Part shown: in pieces, positions 1 through 10,901 of the stretch | How the letters are laid out: each line of letters begins with the position of its first letter | Position numbering within the stretch: the stretch's first letter is position 1 | Assembly: GCF_003725775.1 (NCBI RefSeq) | Contig: NZ_RJSG01000001.1 | Coordinates: 464,746 to 528,745, forward strand | Source of the DNA: Nocardioides marmorisolisilvae | GTDB lineage: Bacteria; Actinomycetota; Actinomycetes; Propionibacteriales; Nocardioidaceae | DNA: 64,000 bases | Direction of reading: 5' to 3' | Program-made: the position numbers and the translations under genes | The notes under the pieces: model-generated | What the model saw: only the letters and a program-made list of their open reading frames with translations | Database searches by the model: none | Told to the model about the DNA's origin: nothing

Positions 1-939
<939 letters not shown>

Positions 940-975
940 ACTCTCAGGTCGCCCCAGGGGGCGCGCCGGGAGTGC

Positions 976-1527
976 TCAGGAATAGACGTGCGGGGCCAGC
1001 GTGCCGATGTCGCGCAGGTTCCGGTACCGCTCCTGGTAGTCCAGGCCGTACCCGACGACGAACTCGTTCGGGATCTCCCAGCCGACGTACTTCACCGGAA
1101 CATCCATCTGGGAGGCCTCAGGCTTGCGCAGCAGCGTGCAGATCTCCAGCGAGGCCGGGTTGCGCGAGGCGAGGTTCGAGATCAGCCAGGACAGCGTCAG
1201 GCCGGTGTCGATGATCTCGTCCACGACGACGACGTGCCGGTTGGTGATGTCGGTGTCGAGATCCTTGAGGATCCGCACCACGCCGGAGGACTTGGTCCCC
1301 GAGCCGTAGGAGGAGACCGCCATCCAGTCCATCTCGACGTGCCGGTTCAGGGCGCGGGCCAGGTCGGCCATCACCATCACGGCTCCGCGCAGGATGCCGA
1401 CGATCAGGATGTCCTTGCCGGCGTAGTCGTTCTCGATCTCCTTGGCCAGCTCGCGGAGCTTGTCCTGGATCTGCGCCTCGGTGAAGAGGACGTTGACGAG
1501 GTCGGCTTCGACGTCGGCGGATTCCAT
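976..1527 (-). CDS. hpt: hypoxanthine phosphoribosyltransferase
   Basis: Cytosolic purine salvage enzyme converting hypoxanthine or guanine plus PRPP to IMP or GMP. The 183-residue protein has the normal family length and the PRPP-binding signature [11 protein letters not shown] followed by LTL. I chose ATG at 1527 ([10 protein letters not shown]) because the 20 residues upstream in the same frame are encoded by the inverted repeat at 1544-1591 and look non-coding. It is co-directional with ftsH and probably cotranscribed. In many actinobacteria tilS sits directly upstream; here tilS is more than 4 kb away, with two unrelated genes between. Confidence 0.95.
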   Translation of the reverse strand: MESADVEADLVNVLFTEAQIQDKLRELAKEIENDYAGKDILIVGILRGAVMVMADLARALNRHVEMDWMAVSSYGSGTKSSGVVRILKDLDTDITNRHVVVVDEIIDTGLTLSWLISNLASRNPASLEICTLLRKPEASQMDVPVKYVGWEIPNEFVVGYGLDYQERYRNLRDIGTLAPHVYS

Positions 1528-1543
1528 GCCCGAAGCCTGCCAT

Positions 1544-1591
1544 AGGTGTGCGGCGGCGGGGCAGCGGGCGGGGTCCCGCCGCCGCACACCT
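1544..1591. repeat. 17-bp perfect inverted repeat between hpt and the LLM gene
   Basis: The arms 1544-1560 and 1575-1591 (aggtgtgcggcggcggg and its exact complement) are separated by a 14-base loop. It sits between two divergent start codons (hpt at 1527, LLM gene at 1629), so it cannot terminate either gene. It could be an operator, or it could fold in the 5' leader of one transcript. The arms are very GC-rich. Confidence 0.8.
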
Positions 1592-1628
1592 GAGGGAATC
1601 CCGGGTCAGACAGGCGCGTTGCCCGAAC

Positions 1629-2669
1629 ATGCGTCTCTCCGTGCTCGATCTCGTCCCCGTGCGTTCCGACCAGAGCACCGGCGACGCCCTGGCGGCCACC
1701 CGGTCGCTGGCGCGGGTCGCCGACGGATGCGGCTACCACCGCTACTGGTTGGCCGAGCACCACAACATGCCGGCCGTCGCGGCGACGAACCCGCCGCTGC
1801 TGATCGCGATGGTGGCCGGCGCCACCGAGCGGATCCGCGTCGGCTCCGGCGGGGTGATGCTGCCCAACCACGCGCCGCTGGTGGTCGCCGAGCAGTTCGC
1901 GCTGCTCGAGGCCGCCTTCCCCGGGCGGATCGACCTGGGCATCGGTCGCGCACCCGGCACCGACCCGGTGACCAGCTACGCGCTGCGCCACGGCGCCGGC
2001 GGGGTCACCGACGACGCCGTCGCCCAGTTCCCGTCGTACGTCGACAACGTGATCGCGATGATGAGCCCGGGCGGGGTCGGGCTCCAGGTCAACGGTCGGC
2101 TGCACGCGCTCACCGCCACCCCGCACGCGACCTCGCGTCCGGACGTGTGGCTCCTCGGCTCGTCCGACTACTCGGCCCAGCTCGCCGCCTCTCGCGGCCT
2201 GCCGTACGTCTTCGCGCACCACTTCTCCGGCAACGGCACCGCCGAGGCCCTGTCGCTGTACCGGAGCGGCTTCCAGCCTTCCGAGGAGCTGGCCGAGCCG
2301 CGGACCTTCCTCACCGTGAACGCGGTCGTGGCCGCGACCCAGGAGGAGGCGGACCGCCTGGCCGCGCCGCAGCTCCAGGCGATGGTCGCCCTGCGCACCG
2401 GTGGTCAGCTGCGCCCGCAGCGCCTGATCGAGGAGGCCGAGGCGGACCCGGTCCCGGACGCGCACCTGCCGCTGGTGCTGGCGATGCGCGAGCGCTGGGT
2501 GATCGGTACGCCGGAGACCGCAGCGGCCAAGATCCGCGGCCTGGCCGAGGAGTTCGGCGTCGACGAGGTGATGGTCCACCCGGTGGCCGGAGCCGTCGCC
2601 GGAACCCCGGTCGACGCCTCCCCGGCCCGGGAGACGACGTTGCAGCTGCTGGCGACCGAGCTGCTCTAG
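1629..2669 (+). CDS. LLM-class flavin-dependent oxidoreductase
   Basis: Luciferase-like monooxygenase-superfamily protein of 346 residues, expected to use FMN or F420 in the cytosol; the substrate cannot be told from sequence. Family features: the N-terminal beta strand LSVLDLVPV, a conserved WLAEHHNMP near residue 38, ASTNP-like segment VAATNPPLL, and the central [17 protein letters not shown] stretch. ATG at 1629 gives the canonical N-terminus; the upstream in-frame extension overlaps the inverted repeat and was rejected. It is divergent from hpt. Its stop codon overlaps that of the convergent membrane-hydrolase gene by four bases (CTAG, 2666-2669). Together with that gene it interrupts the usual tilS-hpt neighbourhood. 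Confidence 0.88.
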   Translation: MRLSVLDLVPVRSDQSTGDALAATRSLARVADGCGYHRYWLAEHHNMPAVAATNPPLLIAMVAGATERIRVGSGGVMLPNHAPLVVAEQFALLEAAFPGRIDLGIGRAPGTDPVTSYALRHGAGGVTDDAVAQFPSYVDNVIAMMSPGGVGLQVNGRLHALTATPHATSRPDVWLLGSSDYSAQLAASRGLPYVFAHHFSGNGTAEALSLYRSGFQPSEELAEPRTFLTVNAVVAATQEEADRLAAPQLQAMVALRTGGQLRPQRLIEEAEADPVPDAHLPLVLAMRERWVIGTPETAAAKIRGLAEEFGVDEVMVHPVAGAVAGTPVDASPARETTLQLLATELL

Positions 2670-5600
2670 CCCTGGGGCTTCGGCGGCAGGTCCAGCACCC
2701 CACCGGGATCGTAGGTCGCCTCGAACTCCTCCTCGCCGGTCCAGGAGCAGACCACCCGGCGGTAGACCTCCGTGTGCTGGTAGTCGCTGTGCCCGGCCAC
2801 CGCCGGGCCCGGGTCGCCGCGGTCGGCCGTCGGCACCTCCATCACGGGAAGGTCGGACCCGCTGCTCGGCGCCAGCGGATCACCGTCGAGATCGGCGAAG
2901 ACGCGGAAGCCGAGCGGGTCGCTGCGGCGGAACAGGTTGACCCAGGATCCGCCCGGGCGGCCGTCGTCGCGGTGCTCGATGCGGTAGCGCAGGCTGCCGG
3001 GAACCGCGTCGCCGCCGTGCCCGGGCTTCACGCCGGTGTCCGGCCACCCGTTGCCCAGCCGGGGACTGCGGGGCGTCGGGACGTAGCCGATCGCCTCCGG
3101 TCCGAACACCCGCGGGAACACCCGGCCGTAGAGGGCCCGGATCTGGCTGCCGTAGGTGATGAACCGGACGCGGTCGAAGTCCTCGTCGTCGAGCCGGCTG
3201 GCGGTCGCGGCGAGGATCAGCGAGCCCTGGCTGTGCCCCGACAGGATCAGCTGGTTGCTCCCCCCGTCGGAGCGCAGCACCCAGCGGGCGCGGGTCTCGA
3301 GCTCCGGGACGACCCGTTCGGCGTAGCACGGCGGAGCGAGCGGGTGCGCCGCTCGTGGCCAGAAGGTGCACAGGTCCCAGATCACGCCGACCGCCTTGCG
3401 GGTCGACGCCGAGCGCCGCAGGTAGGACCCCAGCAGGATCAAGCCCCCGGCCGTGCCGAGCATCAGGTACAGGGAGACCGTGGCCAGCGGGTTCGTCCAG
3501 GCCATCCCACCCCGGTCCCAGGGCACCTGCCCGGTGAGCGAGCACACGATCAGCAGCAGCGCGACCAGCCCGGTCACTGATCCGATCACGTCCAGCAAGG
3601 TCTCTGCCCGGTGTGACAGGGCGGCCCCACGACGCTTGGCGATGCAGCGCACGCGGTCGACCAACGGGATGGCGTCGTCCGGCGGCTTGATCTTCGACGC
3701 GCTCAGGGATGCCGTCACCGCTTTCCCGGCACCGGTGTTGAACCGCACCAGGCAGCCGAGGGCGGCCAGCGCGACGGCGATCAGCCAGACGAACTGGCCG
3801 ATCGGCATCCAGGCCAGGACCTGCGGAACCACCAGCGGGGCCTGCAGGCGTTCCTGGGGTCGCAGGACGACCAGGCCCTGCTTCCGGGCCGGGCACAGGC
3901 CGGTCGACACCGTCTGGTAGGTCCGGGTGGACGCCGCGGGGTCCGAGCAGCCGACGAGCGACCCCAACCAGACCTCCCGGTCCCCGACCGGGATCTGCTC
4001 GGTGGCGAACCAGCGCGCCGTCAGGTTGCGGATGCACCCGTGCCCGGGGACGTACCGCGTGACCTCGCACCCGCGGTCGATGTCGAGCACGCTCCCCGCC
4101 GGGAGGTGGAGACGGATGGGACCCCTGAACTTCCGGGTCCCGATCAGGTGGTCGATCTGGTCCCCGTCGACGTGGGCCAGGATCCGGTCGGCGATCACGT
4201 TCCCGGCATTGACGACGATCAGGTCGCCCTCGATGGTGATGACCGGCTTGCGGAGCACGACCTTGCCGGTGGCGCCGAAGTACTGCGGGGTCCCGGGTTC
4301 CGTCTCGTGCGTGAGGGTGCGCAGGTCGCCCACCGACTGCGGCCCGTTCAGGTAGTCGGCGGCGGCGGTCACCGCACTGGAGGTGAACAGCAGCCCGACC
4401 CAGGCGGCCGCGGCGAGCAGCACCGACGCACCCGCCCCGCGCCAGGCCACGCGGTCACGCGTGTGCGGCTGGCGGGGTGCTCCGGGTAGCGGCTCGGGGT
4501 CCGCGATCCGGTAGTGCCAGAACACCATCAGCCCGAAGCCGAGCACGGCGATCAGCACGGCGAGCCCGAGCCGGTCCCGGGAGAACCGCAGGTACTGGTG
4601 GTGCGCGTACAGGACCACCATCACGATGCCACCGGCCGCGACGCCGAGGACCAGGGGCACCGCCACCACGGCGCGCATCCGGGCGCCGAAGAACACCGAG
4701 AGGTGCAGGGCGGTGAGCGCCACGAAGAGGCTGAGGATCCACCAGTCGGTCCCCTGGAAGGAGAGGGTCTGGTCCAGCGCACCGCCGTGCTTCCAGAGCG
4801 CGACCGACTGCACGACCACCAGCAGGGCCGCCACGTCCCGCAGCCGGGCGGACCACCACGCCGGCGGACCCGGTGCATCGTCGTGCGGCCCGATGTCGCC
4901 GACCTGCGGGAGGCAGACCACCACGAGGCAGACGAGCAGCACCGCGCTCGCGACCACCAGCATGGCCAGCCAGAACGGGGGCACGTCGTGCCCGTGGGTC
5001 CGGGCACGGACCATGTGGGTCGAGATCACGATGACCAGGGCGAGGAGCGCCGCCGCGACGTGCAGGTTGCGCAGCTGGCCGGTCCGGTCCTTCGAGCGCC
5101 ACAACGCGTCGCGGCGCAGGATCAGCCCGGGCAGCTGCGTGCGGTTCTTGTCGTCACCCTTGTCGACGTCCTTGTCGTCACCCTTCTCGTGCTCCGGGGG
5201 GCGACCGACCTCGTAGGAGTTCATGGTCTGGCTGGACAGGATCCAGAGCAGCAGGACCACCAGCAGCGGCACCAGGCTGGCGACCAGCAGACGTTGCCCG
5301 GCCGTCCAGCCGGCCAGGAAGTCCAGCTGCCCGGGCAGGCGGGAGCACCGCGGCACGCCCTCGCGGAAGCACTGCCACCCGATCATGTCCACGGCGATCA
5401 CGACCGGCGTGAGGATCATGAAGACGGTCAGGAGAAGGCCGGAGGCCCGCACGGCCCTGACCCCCCACCGGTCCCGACGGTCGCCGACGGCGACGTGCAT
5501 CCGCGCCCAGTAGGCCATGTTGGCCAACGCGAACGGGAGCAGCAGCAGCCAACCGACCCGGCGAACCCAGCCGAGCATCCCCTGCACTCCCGAGGTCAGC

Positions 5601-5812
5601 GCACCCCAGGAGTAGGCCTCGACAGCGACGTTCTCGGGTTGGTCCGGACCGCTGCGCAAGGTGCGCAACGGCAGCTCCACGTCCTCGGCGCGGTAGACGC
5701 CGGTGAGCGCGTCACCCGCGATCTGGCGGACGTCGGAGTCCGCGACCCCCAGCATGTTGGCCGGCGACGTGCCGTGCACGCCGTGAACCCGCAGCTCGAC
5801 CCAGTCACCCAT
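2666..5812 (-). CDS. large polytopic membrane protein with a serine-hydrolase (GHSQG) domain
   Basis: A 1048-residue protein I do not recognise by name. The N-terminus carries [13 protein letters not shown] (about residues 9-21), which resembles an alpha/beta-hydrolase oxyanion strand. About ten membrane segments follow between residues 85 and 480, then an extracytoplasmic-looking region (about 490-660), and three more membrane segments to about 800. The C-terminal soluble region contains the nucleophile elbow GHSQGS near residue 858, and [11 protein letters not shown] near 1015 could supply the catalytic His. The start ATG at 5812 has GAGGAG eight bases upstream. It is a likely membrane-bound lipase or esterase; substrate unknown. 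The neighbours tilS and the LLM gene give no functional clue. Confidence 0.75.
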   Translation of the reverse strand: MGDWVELRVHGVHGTSPANMLGVADSDVRQIAGDALTGVYRAEDVELPLRTLRSGPDQPENVAVEAYSWGALTSGVQGMLGWVRRVGWLLLLPFALANMAYWARMHVAVGDRRDRWGVRAVRASGLLLTVFMILTPVVIAVDMIGWQCFREGVPRCSRLPGQLDFLAGWTAGQRLLVASLVPLLVVLLLWILSSQTMNSYEVGRPPEHEKGDDKDVDKGDDKNRTQLPGLILRRDALWRSKDRTGQLRNLHVAAALLALVIVISTHMVRARTHGHDVPPFWLAMLVVASAVLLVCLVVVCLPQVGDIGPHDDAPGPPAWWSARLRDVAALLVVVQSVALWKHGGALDQTLSFQGTDWWILSLFVALTALHLSVFFGARMRAVVAVPLVLGVAAGGIVMVVLYAHHQYLRFSRDRLGLAVLIAVLGFGLMVFWHYRIADPEPLPGAPRQPHTRDRVAWRGAGASVLLAAAAWVGLLFTSSAVTAAADYLNGPQSVGDLRTLTHETEPGTPQYFGATGKVVLRKPVITIEGDLIVVNAGNVIADRILAHVDGDQIDHLIGTRKFRGPIRLHLPAGSVLDIDRGCEVTRYVPGHGCIRNLTARWFATEQIPVGDREVWLGSLVGCSDPAASTRTYQTVSTGLCPARKQGLVVLRPQERLQAPLVVPQVLAWMPIGQFVWLIAVALAALGCLVRFNTGAGKAVTASLSASKIKPPDDAIPLVDRVRCIAKRRGAALSHRAETLLDVIGSVTGLVALLLIVCSLTGQVPWDRGGMAWTNPLATVSLYLMLGTAGGLILLGSYLRRSASTRKAVGVIWDLCTFWPRAAHPLAPPCYAERVVPELETRARWVLRSDGGSNQLILSGHSQGSLILAATASRLDDEDFDRVRFITYGSQIRALYGRVFPRVFGPEAIGYVPTPRSPRLGNGWPDTGVKPGHGGDAVPGSLRYRIEHRDDGRPGGSWVNLFRRSDPLGFRVFADLDGDPLAPSSGSDLPVMEVPTADRGDPGPAVAGHSDYQHTEVYRRVVCSWTGEEEFEATYDPGGVLDLPPKPQG

Positions 5813-5894
5813 GGCAGCTCCTCGTCCGGTCCCAGAACAGGACTAGCAGGACGGGTTCGAGTTCCGCAATGGCACCCGAGGGCCTTGACGGTGG

Positions 5895-6881
5895 CTACTC
5901 GTCCGACAGTGACGGCGTCGGCTTGAACAGGATCCGCCACTCGCCCTCGCGGTAAGCGGTGACGTGACCCGGCAGCCGGATCTCCTTTCCCGGGCGGGCC
6001 GAGCGGATCGCCTGCACGTGCTCGAAGGTCAGCTCGGAGGCGATCGCGCCGGCCTCGACCGCCGCCATCCGCAGCACCCGGCCGAAGACAGCCGGGCTGG
6101 TGCACTCGAGGTCGCCCGGGTCGATGCCGCCCTCGATCCGTGCCTCGTCGAGGGCGCCGAGCGCTCGTTCCTCGAGGTCACCCATGTCGGTGCGCAGCTG
6201 ATCGGCCGTACGGGCCAGTGCCTGGGCGACGCCAGGACCGAGCTCGCGCTCGAGAACGGGCATCACGGTGTGCCGGATCCGGGACCGGGTGAAGGCCCGG
6301 TCCTCGTTCTGCGGGTCGTCCCACCAGGTGATGCCCTCGGCCGTGCACGCGGCCTCGGTCTGCTGCCGGGTCAGGCCCAGCAGCGGGCGCACCGCGCGGA
6401 CGCCGTCGAGGTCGAAGGACCGGCGCATCCCCTGCAGCGAGCGGCCACCGGAACCGCGTGCCAACCCGAGCAGCACGGTCTCGGCCTGGTCGTCGAGGGT
6501 GTGCCCGAGCAGCACCGTGCCGGCGCCGACGTGCTCGGCGAGCTGGCCGAGGGCGGCGTACCGAGCCTCCCGGGCACCGGCCTCGATGCCTCCGGGTCCC
6601 GGGTCGACGGTGACCCGGATCGTCGCCGTCTCGTCGACGCCGAGTCCGGCCATCTGCTCGACGACCCGGGCGGTGTGCTCGGCAGACCCCGCTTGCAGAC
6701 CGTGGTCGACCACGGCACCGACCACCCGTACGGCGTCCCGCCGCGCCTCGAAGACCGTCGCGGCCAGCAACGCGAGCGAGTCGGCTCCCCCCGAGCAGGC
6801 GACCAGCGCGACCTCACCGGGGCCCGGGAGCACGCCACGGACCGCCGACCGGACGGCGGCGACTGCCGGGTCGAGGCCCAT
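5895..6881 (-). CDS. tilS: tRNA(Ile)-lysidine synthase
   Basis: ATP-dependent enzyme that attaches lysine to C34 of tRNA-Ile(CAU), converting it to AUA-reading lysidine. The 328-residue protein has the PP-loop SGGADS near residue 30, the LGHTLDDQAETVLLGLARG block, the LLGLTRQQTEAAC segment, and a C-terminal domain typical of TilS. Its start ATG (6879-6881) overlaps the stop of the upstream metalloprotease gene by one base (TGATG), so the two are likely translationally coupled. Essential in most bacteria. Assignment is secure. Confidence 0.95.
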   Translation of the reverse strand: MGLDPAVAAVRSAVRGVLPGPGEVALVACSGGADSLALLAATVFEARRDAVRVVGAVVDHGLQAGSAEHTARVVEQMAGLGVDETATIRVTVDPGPGGIEAGAREARYAALGQLAEHVGAGTVLLGHTLDDQAETVLLGLARGSGGRSLQGMRRSFDLDGVRAVRPLLGLTRQQTEAACTAEGITWWDDPQNEDRAFTRSRIRHTVMPVLERELGPGVAQALARTADQLRTDMGDLEERALGALDEARIEGGIDPGDLECTSPAVFGRVLRMAAVEAGAIASELTFEHVQAIRSARPGKEIRLPGHVTAYREGEWRILFKPTPSLSDE

Positions 6882-7963
6882 CAGCCGTGGACGCGCCTGA
6901 GCCAGGCGTCGGGGTCGTGGATCTCGGTCTTGGTCGGCAGGTTCGCGGCCTCGGCCCAGACGGCGTTGAAGCCCTCCATCCCGACCTTGTCGACCGCCTG
7001 GCGCACGAAGACGGCGCCGTCCCGGTACTGCGCCATCTTCTGGTCCAGGCCGAGCAACCGGCGCAGCAGCTTGTCGAGGCTGCCGACGCCCTTGCGTCGC
7101 TGGGTGAACTTCTCCCGGATCTGGGAGACCGTCGGGATCACCTCGGGTCCGACGCCGTCCATCACCACGTCGGCGTGACCCTCGAGCAGGCTCATCACCC
7201 CGGTGACCTGGTCGATGACCAGCTTCTGCTCGGGCGTCGAGAAGAGGTCGAGCAGGCTTGCCGCTTGTCCTGAGCCTGTCGAAGGGTCGGTCTTGCCGGA
7301 CACCAGTGCGCCGACCCGGGACATGCCCTCGGACAGCAGTGCCGAGGGGTCGGTCTCGACCGCGTTCACGATCTGGCCCATCAGCGAGTGCAGGTGGTCG
7401 CGCATCCAGGGGACGGCAGTGAACTGCACCCGGTGGGTCTCCTCGTGCAGGCAGACCCAGAGCCGGAAGTCGTGCTCGTCGACGTCGAGCTCGCGCTCGA
7501 CCTGGACGATGTTCGGGGCGACCAGCAGCAGGCGACCAGCCGCTCCCGGGGCCTCGTGGAACGGGTCGAACTGGCCGAGCACCTTGTTGCCCAGGAAGCC
7601 GAGCATCACGCCGAGCTCGGCGCCGGTGATCCGCGAGCCGATCGCCTCGGTGAGCGGCGACGGCGGTCCCTTCTTGTCCTGGAGCTTGGCGACGATCGGC
7701 GCGATCACCGTCGAGAAGGCGTCGGCGTTGGCCCGGATCCAGCCGGGACGGTCGACGACCAGCACCGGCGCCGTGCGCTCCTCGGCGACGAGTCCGGTGA
7801 ACTCGCGCACCAGCGGGGTCGAGCGGGTCGCCCCGGCCCGCAGCTCGGCGACCACCGCGTCGGCCTCGCCGCGGCTCACGACCGGGCCGTCACCGGCCAG
7901 CCGGGAGCCCACGCGGACGGCGAGATCCCAGTCGATCATCGCGGAGGGCGCTGCTGCAGTCAT
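6881..7963 (-). CDS. zinc-dependent metalloprotease of the DUF2342 family (F420-biosynthesis-associated)
   Basis: Actinobacterial zincin-fold protein of 360 residues, a conserved neighbour of dacB and tilS in this phylum. The active-site motif HEETH occurs near residue 175 in LWVCLHEETHRVQF. It is often annotated as coenzyme-F420-biosynthesis-associated, but the natural substrate is unknown. ATG at 7963 (MTAAAPS) is chosen; MIDWDLAVRVG eight codons later is also possible. Residues about 226-232 read DPSTGSGQ and are encoded by a dispersed 19-base repeat (7269-7287), apparently an in-frame insertion in a loop. It lies 25 bases downstream of dacB and overlaps tilS by one base, indicating one operon. 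Confidence 0.88.
   Translation of the reverse strand: MTAAAPSAMIDWDLAVRVGSRLAGDGPVVSRGEADAVVAELRAGATRSTPLVREFTGLVAEERTAPVLVVDRPGWIRANADAFSTVIAPIVAKLQDKKGPPSPLTEAIGSRITGAELGVMLGFLGNKVLGQFDPFHEAPGAAGRLLLVAPNIVQVERELDVDEHDFRLWVCLHEETHRVQFTAVPWMRDHLHSLMGQIVNAVETDPSALLSEGMSRVGALVSGKTDPSTGSGQAASLLDLFSTPEQKLVIDQVTGVMSLLEGHADVVMDGVGPEVIPTVSQIREKFTQRRKGVGSLDKLLRRLLGLDQKMAQYRDGAVFVRQAVDKVGMEGFNAVWAEAANLPTKTEIHDPDAWLRRVHG
7266..7288 (-). repeat. dispersed repeat copy inside the DUF2342 metalloprotease gene
   Basis: The 19 bases 7269-7287, cctgagcctgtcgaagggt on the plus strand, recur exactly at 37109-37127 inside an unrelated methyltransferase gene. On the coding strand they read P-S-T-G-S-G, in the same frame in both genes. 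Confidence 0.85.
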
Positions 7964-7988
7964 GAGGGAGACCCTACGGGTCGCCCTG

Positions 7989-9470
7989 TCAGGAGACCGG
8001 GGAATCCTTGGGCCGGCCGCAGTGGCAGGCACCCAGCGCCGCCGCCATCAGGTCGATCTGGTGCCGGGCTGGCAGCGTGTTCGGGACCGAGACCCGGTCG
8101 GCGATGATCACGAACCCGAGGAGGTCGCCGTCGAGGTCGGTGGCGACGCCGGCGAGTCCGTGCACCCCGGTCAGCGTTCCGGTCTTGGCGAGCACCCGAC
8201 CACGCGCCGCGGTCGGACCGTCGTCGAAGCGTTCCTGGAGTGAGCCGGTGAACCCGGCGACCGGCAGGCCGGTGATCACCTCGCGCAACGTCGGGTGCTC
8301 GGGCGATGCGGCGGTCCGGAGCACGTCGAGCAGCGTCGTCGGGGTGAGGTGGTTGCGGCGCGAGAGACCGCTGCCGTCGTAGATCCGCGAGCCGGCGAGG
8401 TCGACCCCGAGCTCGTCGAGCACCCGGAACACCGCCGTCGTGCCGCCGCTGAAGGACGGCGAGGTACCGACCTTGAGGGCGACCTGCCGGGCGAGGACCT
8501 CGGCGGCGTTGTTGTCGCTCACGGTCAGGGTGTGCTGGACGATCTCGCCGACCGGGGCGCTCTTCATCTCCGCGACCTGGACGGCATCCGCCGGAGCCTT
8601 CCCCGCACGGACCGGCCCGACGACCTTGATGCCGGCCTTGGCCAGCGAGGTCGCGAAGCTGTGACCTGCCACGGCGGCGGGGTCGGTGACGAAGCGGTGG
8701 TCCACCTTGCCCTCGTCGACCCAGAGCGCCCGGATCGGCGGCACGACGCTGTCCGGCCCGTAGGCGGCCGGCCAGTTCGGGTTCATCCCCGGACCGGTGA
8801 ACAACGTGGCGTCGTAGCTCAGCCGCACCTGCCGGATGCCCTGCGCCGTCAGTGCCGCGGCGGTCCGTCGGGCGAGCGTCTGGGCATCAGCGCGCGCCGG
8901 GTAACGGCCCTTCGCGGCGGCCGGCGTGCTGGCCAGGAAGGGGTCACCTCCACCGACGAGGGTGAGCCGGTCACCGACGGCGACGACGCGGGTGCTGAAC
9001 CGGGTCATCGGACCGAGGCTCTGCAGCGCGGCGAGCGAGGTCAGCAGCTTGGTGGTCGATGCTGGCGTGACCGAGCCGCTCCCGCGCTGGAAGAGCACCG
9101 TGCCGGTCGACAGGTCGGTGACGAGCATGTCGACGTGCTTGCCCAGGCGCTTGTCCGCCAGCAGGTGCGTCAGCGCCGAGCGGACCCGTGCCGGGTCGGC
9201 GCTGCCCGGGGTCAGCGCCGCGGCGACCGCCGGCGCCGGAGTTCCGGCGGGCAGGTCGAGCCCCTCGGGCGGCAGCACCGCGGCGGGGTGGGAGTCGGGA
9301 TCGGTCGCCGGCAGGCCGAACCAGCGGTGCCCCAGGTCGTACTGCACGTTGCCGACGGCCGCGAGGACCACCAGCACCACCAGCACCTCGGGGACCCAGG
9401 AGAGCACCCGGCGCAGGGTTCGTGAGCCCTTCGCGTGGCGTTGCTCACGCCGAGCCCCCCTACGGGCCAT
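7989..9470 (-). CDS. dacB: D-alanyl-D-alanine carboxypeptidase/endopeptidase, PBP4 type (peptidase S13)
   Basis: Penicillin-binding protein that trims or cleaves peptidoglycan peptides outside the membrane. The 493-residue protein has an N-terminal basic stretch, one membrane anchor (about residues 25-45), and the three active-site motifs in order: STTK near 137, SDNN near 318 and KTG near 426. The start was set at ATG 9470 because GAGGAG lies seven bases upstream of it; two earlier in-frame ATGs (9503, 9494) lack a good ribosome binding site. It is divergent from ppa and heads the operon dacB - DUF2342 metalloprotease - tilS. Confidence 0.93.
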   Translation of the reverse strand: MARRGARREQRHAKGSRTLRRVLSWVPEVLVVLVVLAAVGNVQYDLGHRWFGLPATDPDSHPAAVLPPEGLDLPAGTPAPAVAAALTPGSADPARVRSALTHLLADKRLGKHVDMLVTDLSTGTVLFQRGSGSVTPASTTKLLTSLAALQSLGPMTRFSTRVVAVGDRLTLVGGGDPFLASTPAAAKGRYPARADAQTLARRTAAALTAQGIRQVRLSYDATLFTGPGMNPNWPAAYGPDSVVPPIRALWVDEGKVDHRFVTDPAAVAGHSFATSLAKAGIKVVGPVRAGKAPADAVQVAEMKSAPVGEIVQHTLTVSDNNAAEVLARQVALKVGTSPSFSGGTTAVFRVLDELGVDLAGSRIYDGSGLSRRNHLTPTTLLDVLRTAASPEHPTLREVITGLPVAGFTGSLQERFDDGPTAARGRVLAKTGTLTGVHGLAGVATDLDGDLLGFVIIADRVSVPNTLPARHQIDLMAAALGACHCGRPKDSPVS

Positions 9471-9593
9471 TTTTCGACTCCTCGGTTCGCCCATCGCGGC
9501 CATTGTGCGGGAGACTAACCGGGTTGCCGCGCCCGGCGTTCAGACGGGCACCGCGGCCCTCATTCCCCAGACGCTGCATCGGAAGGAAACGCC

Positions 9594-10097
9594 GTGGAGT
9601 TCGACGTACTCGTGGAGATCCCCAAGGGTTCGCGCAACAAGTACGAGGTCGACCATGAGACCGGCCGGATCCGCCTCGACCGGATGCTGTTCACCTCGAC
9701 GGCCTACCCCGAGGACTACGGCTACATCGAGAACACCCTCGGCCTGGACGGCGACCCGCTGGACGCCCTGGTGATCCTGCAGGCCCCGACCTTCCCCGGC
9801 TGCCTGATCCGCGCCCGCGCCATCGGCATGTTCCGGATGACCGACGAGGCCGGCGGCGACGACAAGGTGCTCTGCGTCCCGACGCACGACCCGCGCCTGG
9901 AGCACATCCGCGACATCAACCACGTGCCGAAGTTCGACCGCCTGGAGATCCAGCACTTCTTCGAGGTCTACAAGGACCTGGAGCCGGGCAAGTCCGTCGA
10001 GGGCGCCAACTGGGTCGGCCGCACCGAGGCCGAGGCCGAGGTGAAGGCCTCCTTCGAGCGGTTCCGGAAGGCCGAGGCCGAGGGCCACGCTCACTGA
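9594..10097 (+). CDS. ppa: inorganic pyrophosphatase
   Basis: Soluble family I pyrophosphatase hydrolysing the pyrophosphate released by biosynthetic reactions. The 167-residue protein has the usual bacterial length, starts [17 protein letters not shown], and contains the signature DGDPLDALV near residue 52 with its metal-binding aspartates. The start is GTG at 9594, preceded by GGAAGGAAAC. It is divergent from dacB, the common actinobacterial arrangement. A second, membrane-bound pyrophosphatase (hppA) is encoded at 40024-42342, so this strain makes both types. Confidence 0.96.
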   Translation: MEFDVLVEIPKGSRNKYEVDHETGRIRLDRMLFTSTAYPEDYGYIENTLGLDGDPLDALVILQAPTFPGCLIRARAIGMFRMTDEAGGDDKVLCVPTHDPRLEHIRDINHVPKFDRLEIQHFFEVYKDLEPGKSVEGANWVGRTEAEAEVKASFERFRKAEAEGHAH

Positions 10098-10123
10098 TCA
10101 AGGACGCGCCAGCGGCCTTGATC
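10096..10123 (+). terminator. hairpin at the end of ppa
   Basis: Arms gatcaagg (10096-10103) and ccttgatc (10116-10123) pair around a 12-base loop, starting at the ppa stop codon. No T-run follows, so this is a probable but not classical terminator between the convergent genes ppa and the methyltransferase. Confidence 0.5.
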
Positions 10124-10124
10124 G

Positions 10125-10191
10125 TTGGTGGCTGAGCAGCGAGCGCCCGAGCGAGGAACGAGCCGGGCGACCGAGCGTGTCGAAACCTGGT
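10125..10191. repeat. long copy of the dispersed ggtgg-tgagc...gtcgaaacc repeat
   Basis: This intergenic copy begins ttggtggctgagcagcgagc and ends gagcgtgtcgaaacctggtg. It fills most of the gap between convergent ppa and the methyltransferase gene. Its ends match the shorter copies at 35740-35762 and 39990-40013, with extra gagcg-rich sequence in the middle. Confidence 0.7.
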
Positions 10192-10210
10192 GACACGCGC
10201 AGGGAACCGA

Positions 10211-10888
10211 CTAGAGCTTCACCCCGCGGAAATACGCAATCGCCCCGGAGACCTTGACGGTCACGTCGACGAACCCGGCCTCGGCCATCCAGTCGCGGAC
10301 CTCGGCCTTCGTGGCACCCGGGCCCAGCAGGCCCGAGAGCCGACCGACCCTGCGTACGGGCACGCCGCGCACGCCGCCGGTGTCGTTCAGCAGGGCGCTG
10401 CCGGTGAGCACACCGCCGGCGTGGGTGACCCGACCCATCTCCAGCACCGCGAGGTGCGGGTCCGGGAAGCAGTGCAGACCCGTGAAGCTGACGACGAGGT
10501 CGAACTCGCCGTCCCCGAACGGCAGCGCACCGACGTCCGCGATCCTGGGCTCGACCTGGTCGCTCAGGCTGCGCTCGCGCGCGGCGTCCGTGGTGCGGTC
10601 GAGCATCGCCTGGGCGATGTCCGCGGCGACGTACCGGATCCCCTGGCCCGGGCGCAGCCCGCGCAGGGCTACCCCGCCGCCGCAGGGGACGTCGAGCACG
10701 GAGCTGCCGGCCGGCTGGCGACCGATCTCGGCCGCGGCGTTGTAGAGCAGCCCGAGGTCGCTGCCGATACCGAGCTTCCAGACCGCGCCGCCGGCGCGCG
10801 GGTGCTCGACCGACCAGTCGTAGAAGGTGGCCCAGAGCGGGTCGTCGCTCCACCCGCCCAGCCCGGGCAGGCGTAGTCGGTCCAGCAT
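10211..10888 (-). CDS. class I SAM-dependent methyltransferase
   Basis: A 225-residue cytosolic methyltransferase of unknown substrate. The SAM-binding motif VLDVPCGGGVAL lies near residue 65, the acidic strand VAADIAQAML near 85, and motif IV DLVVSFTGLHCF near 130. ATG at 10888 (MLDRLRLPG) is the first plausible start; the open frame continues upstream only as a shadow of the acyl-CoA oxidase gene. It begins 13 bases after that gene's stop, so the two are probably cotranscribed. It resembles methyltransferases in the UbiE/demethylmenaquinone superfamily, but no specific role can be assigned. Confidence 0.85.
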   Translation of the reverse strand: MLDRLRLPGLGGWSDDPLWATFYDWSVEHPRAGGAVWKLGIGSDLGLLYNAAAEIGRQPAGSSVLDVPCGGGVALRGLRPGQGIRYVAADIAQAMLDRTTDAARERSLSDQVEPRIADVGALPFGDGEFDLVVSFTGLHCFPDPHLAVLEMGRVTHAGGVLTGSALLNDTGGVRGVPVRRVGRLSGLLGPGATKAEVRDWMAEAGFVDVTVKVSGAIAYFRGVKL

Positions 10889-10901
10889 CAGCGTCGCCCT
10901 T

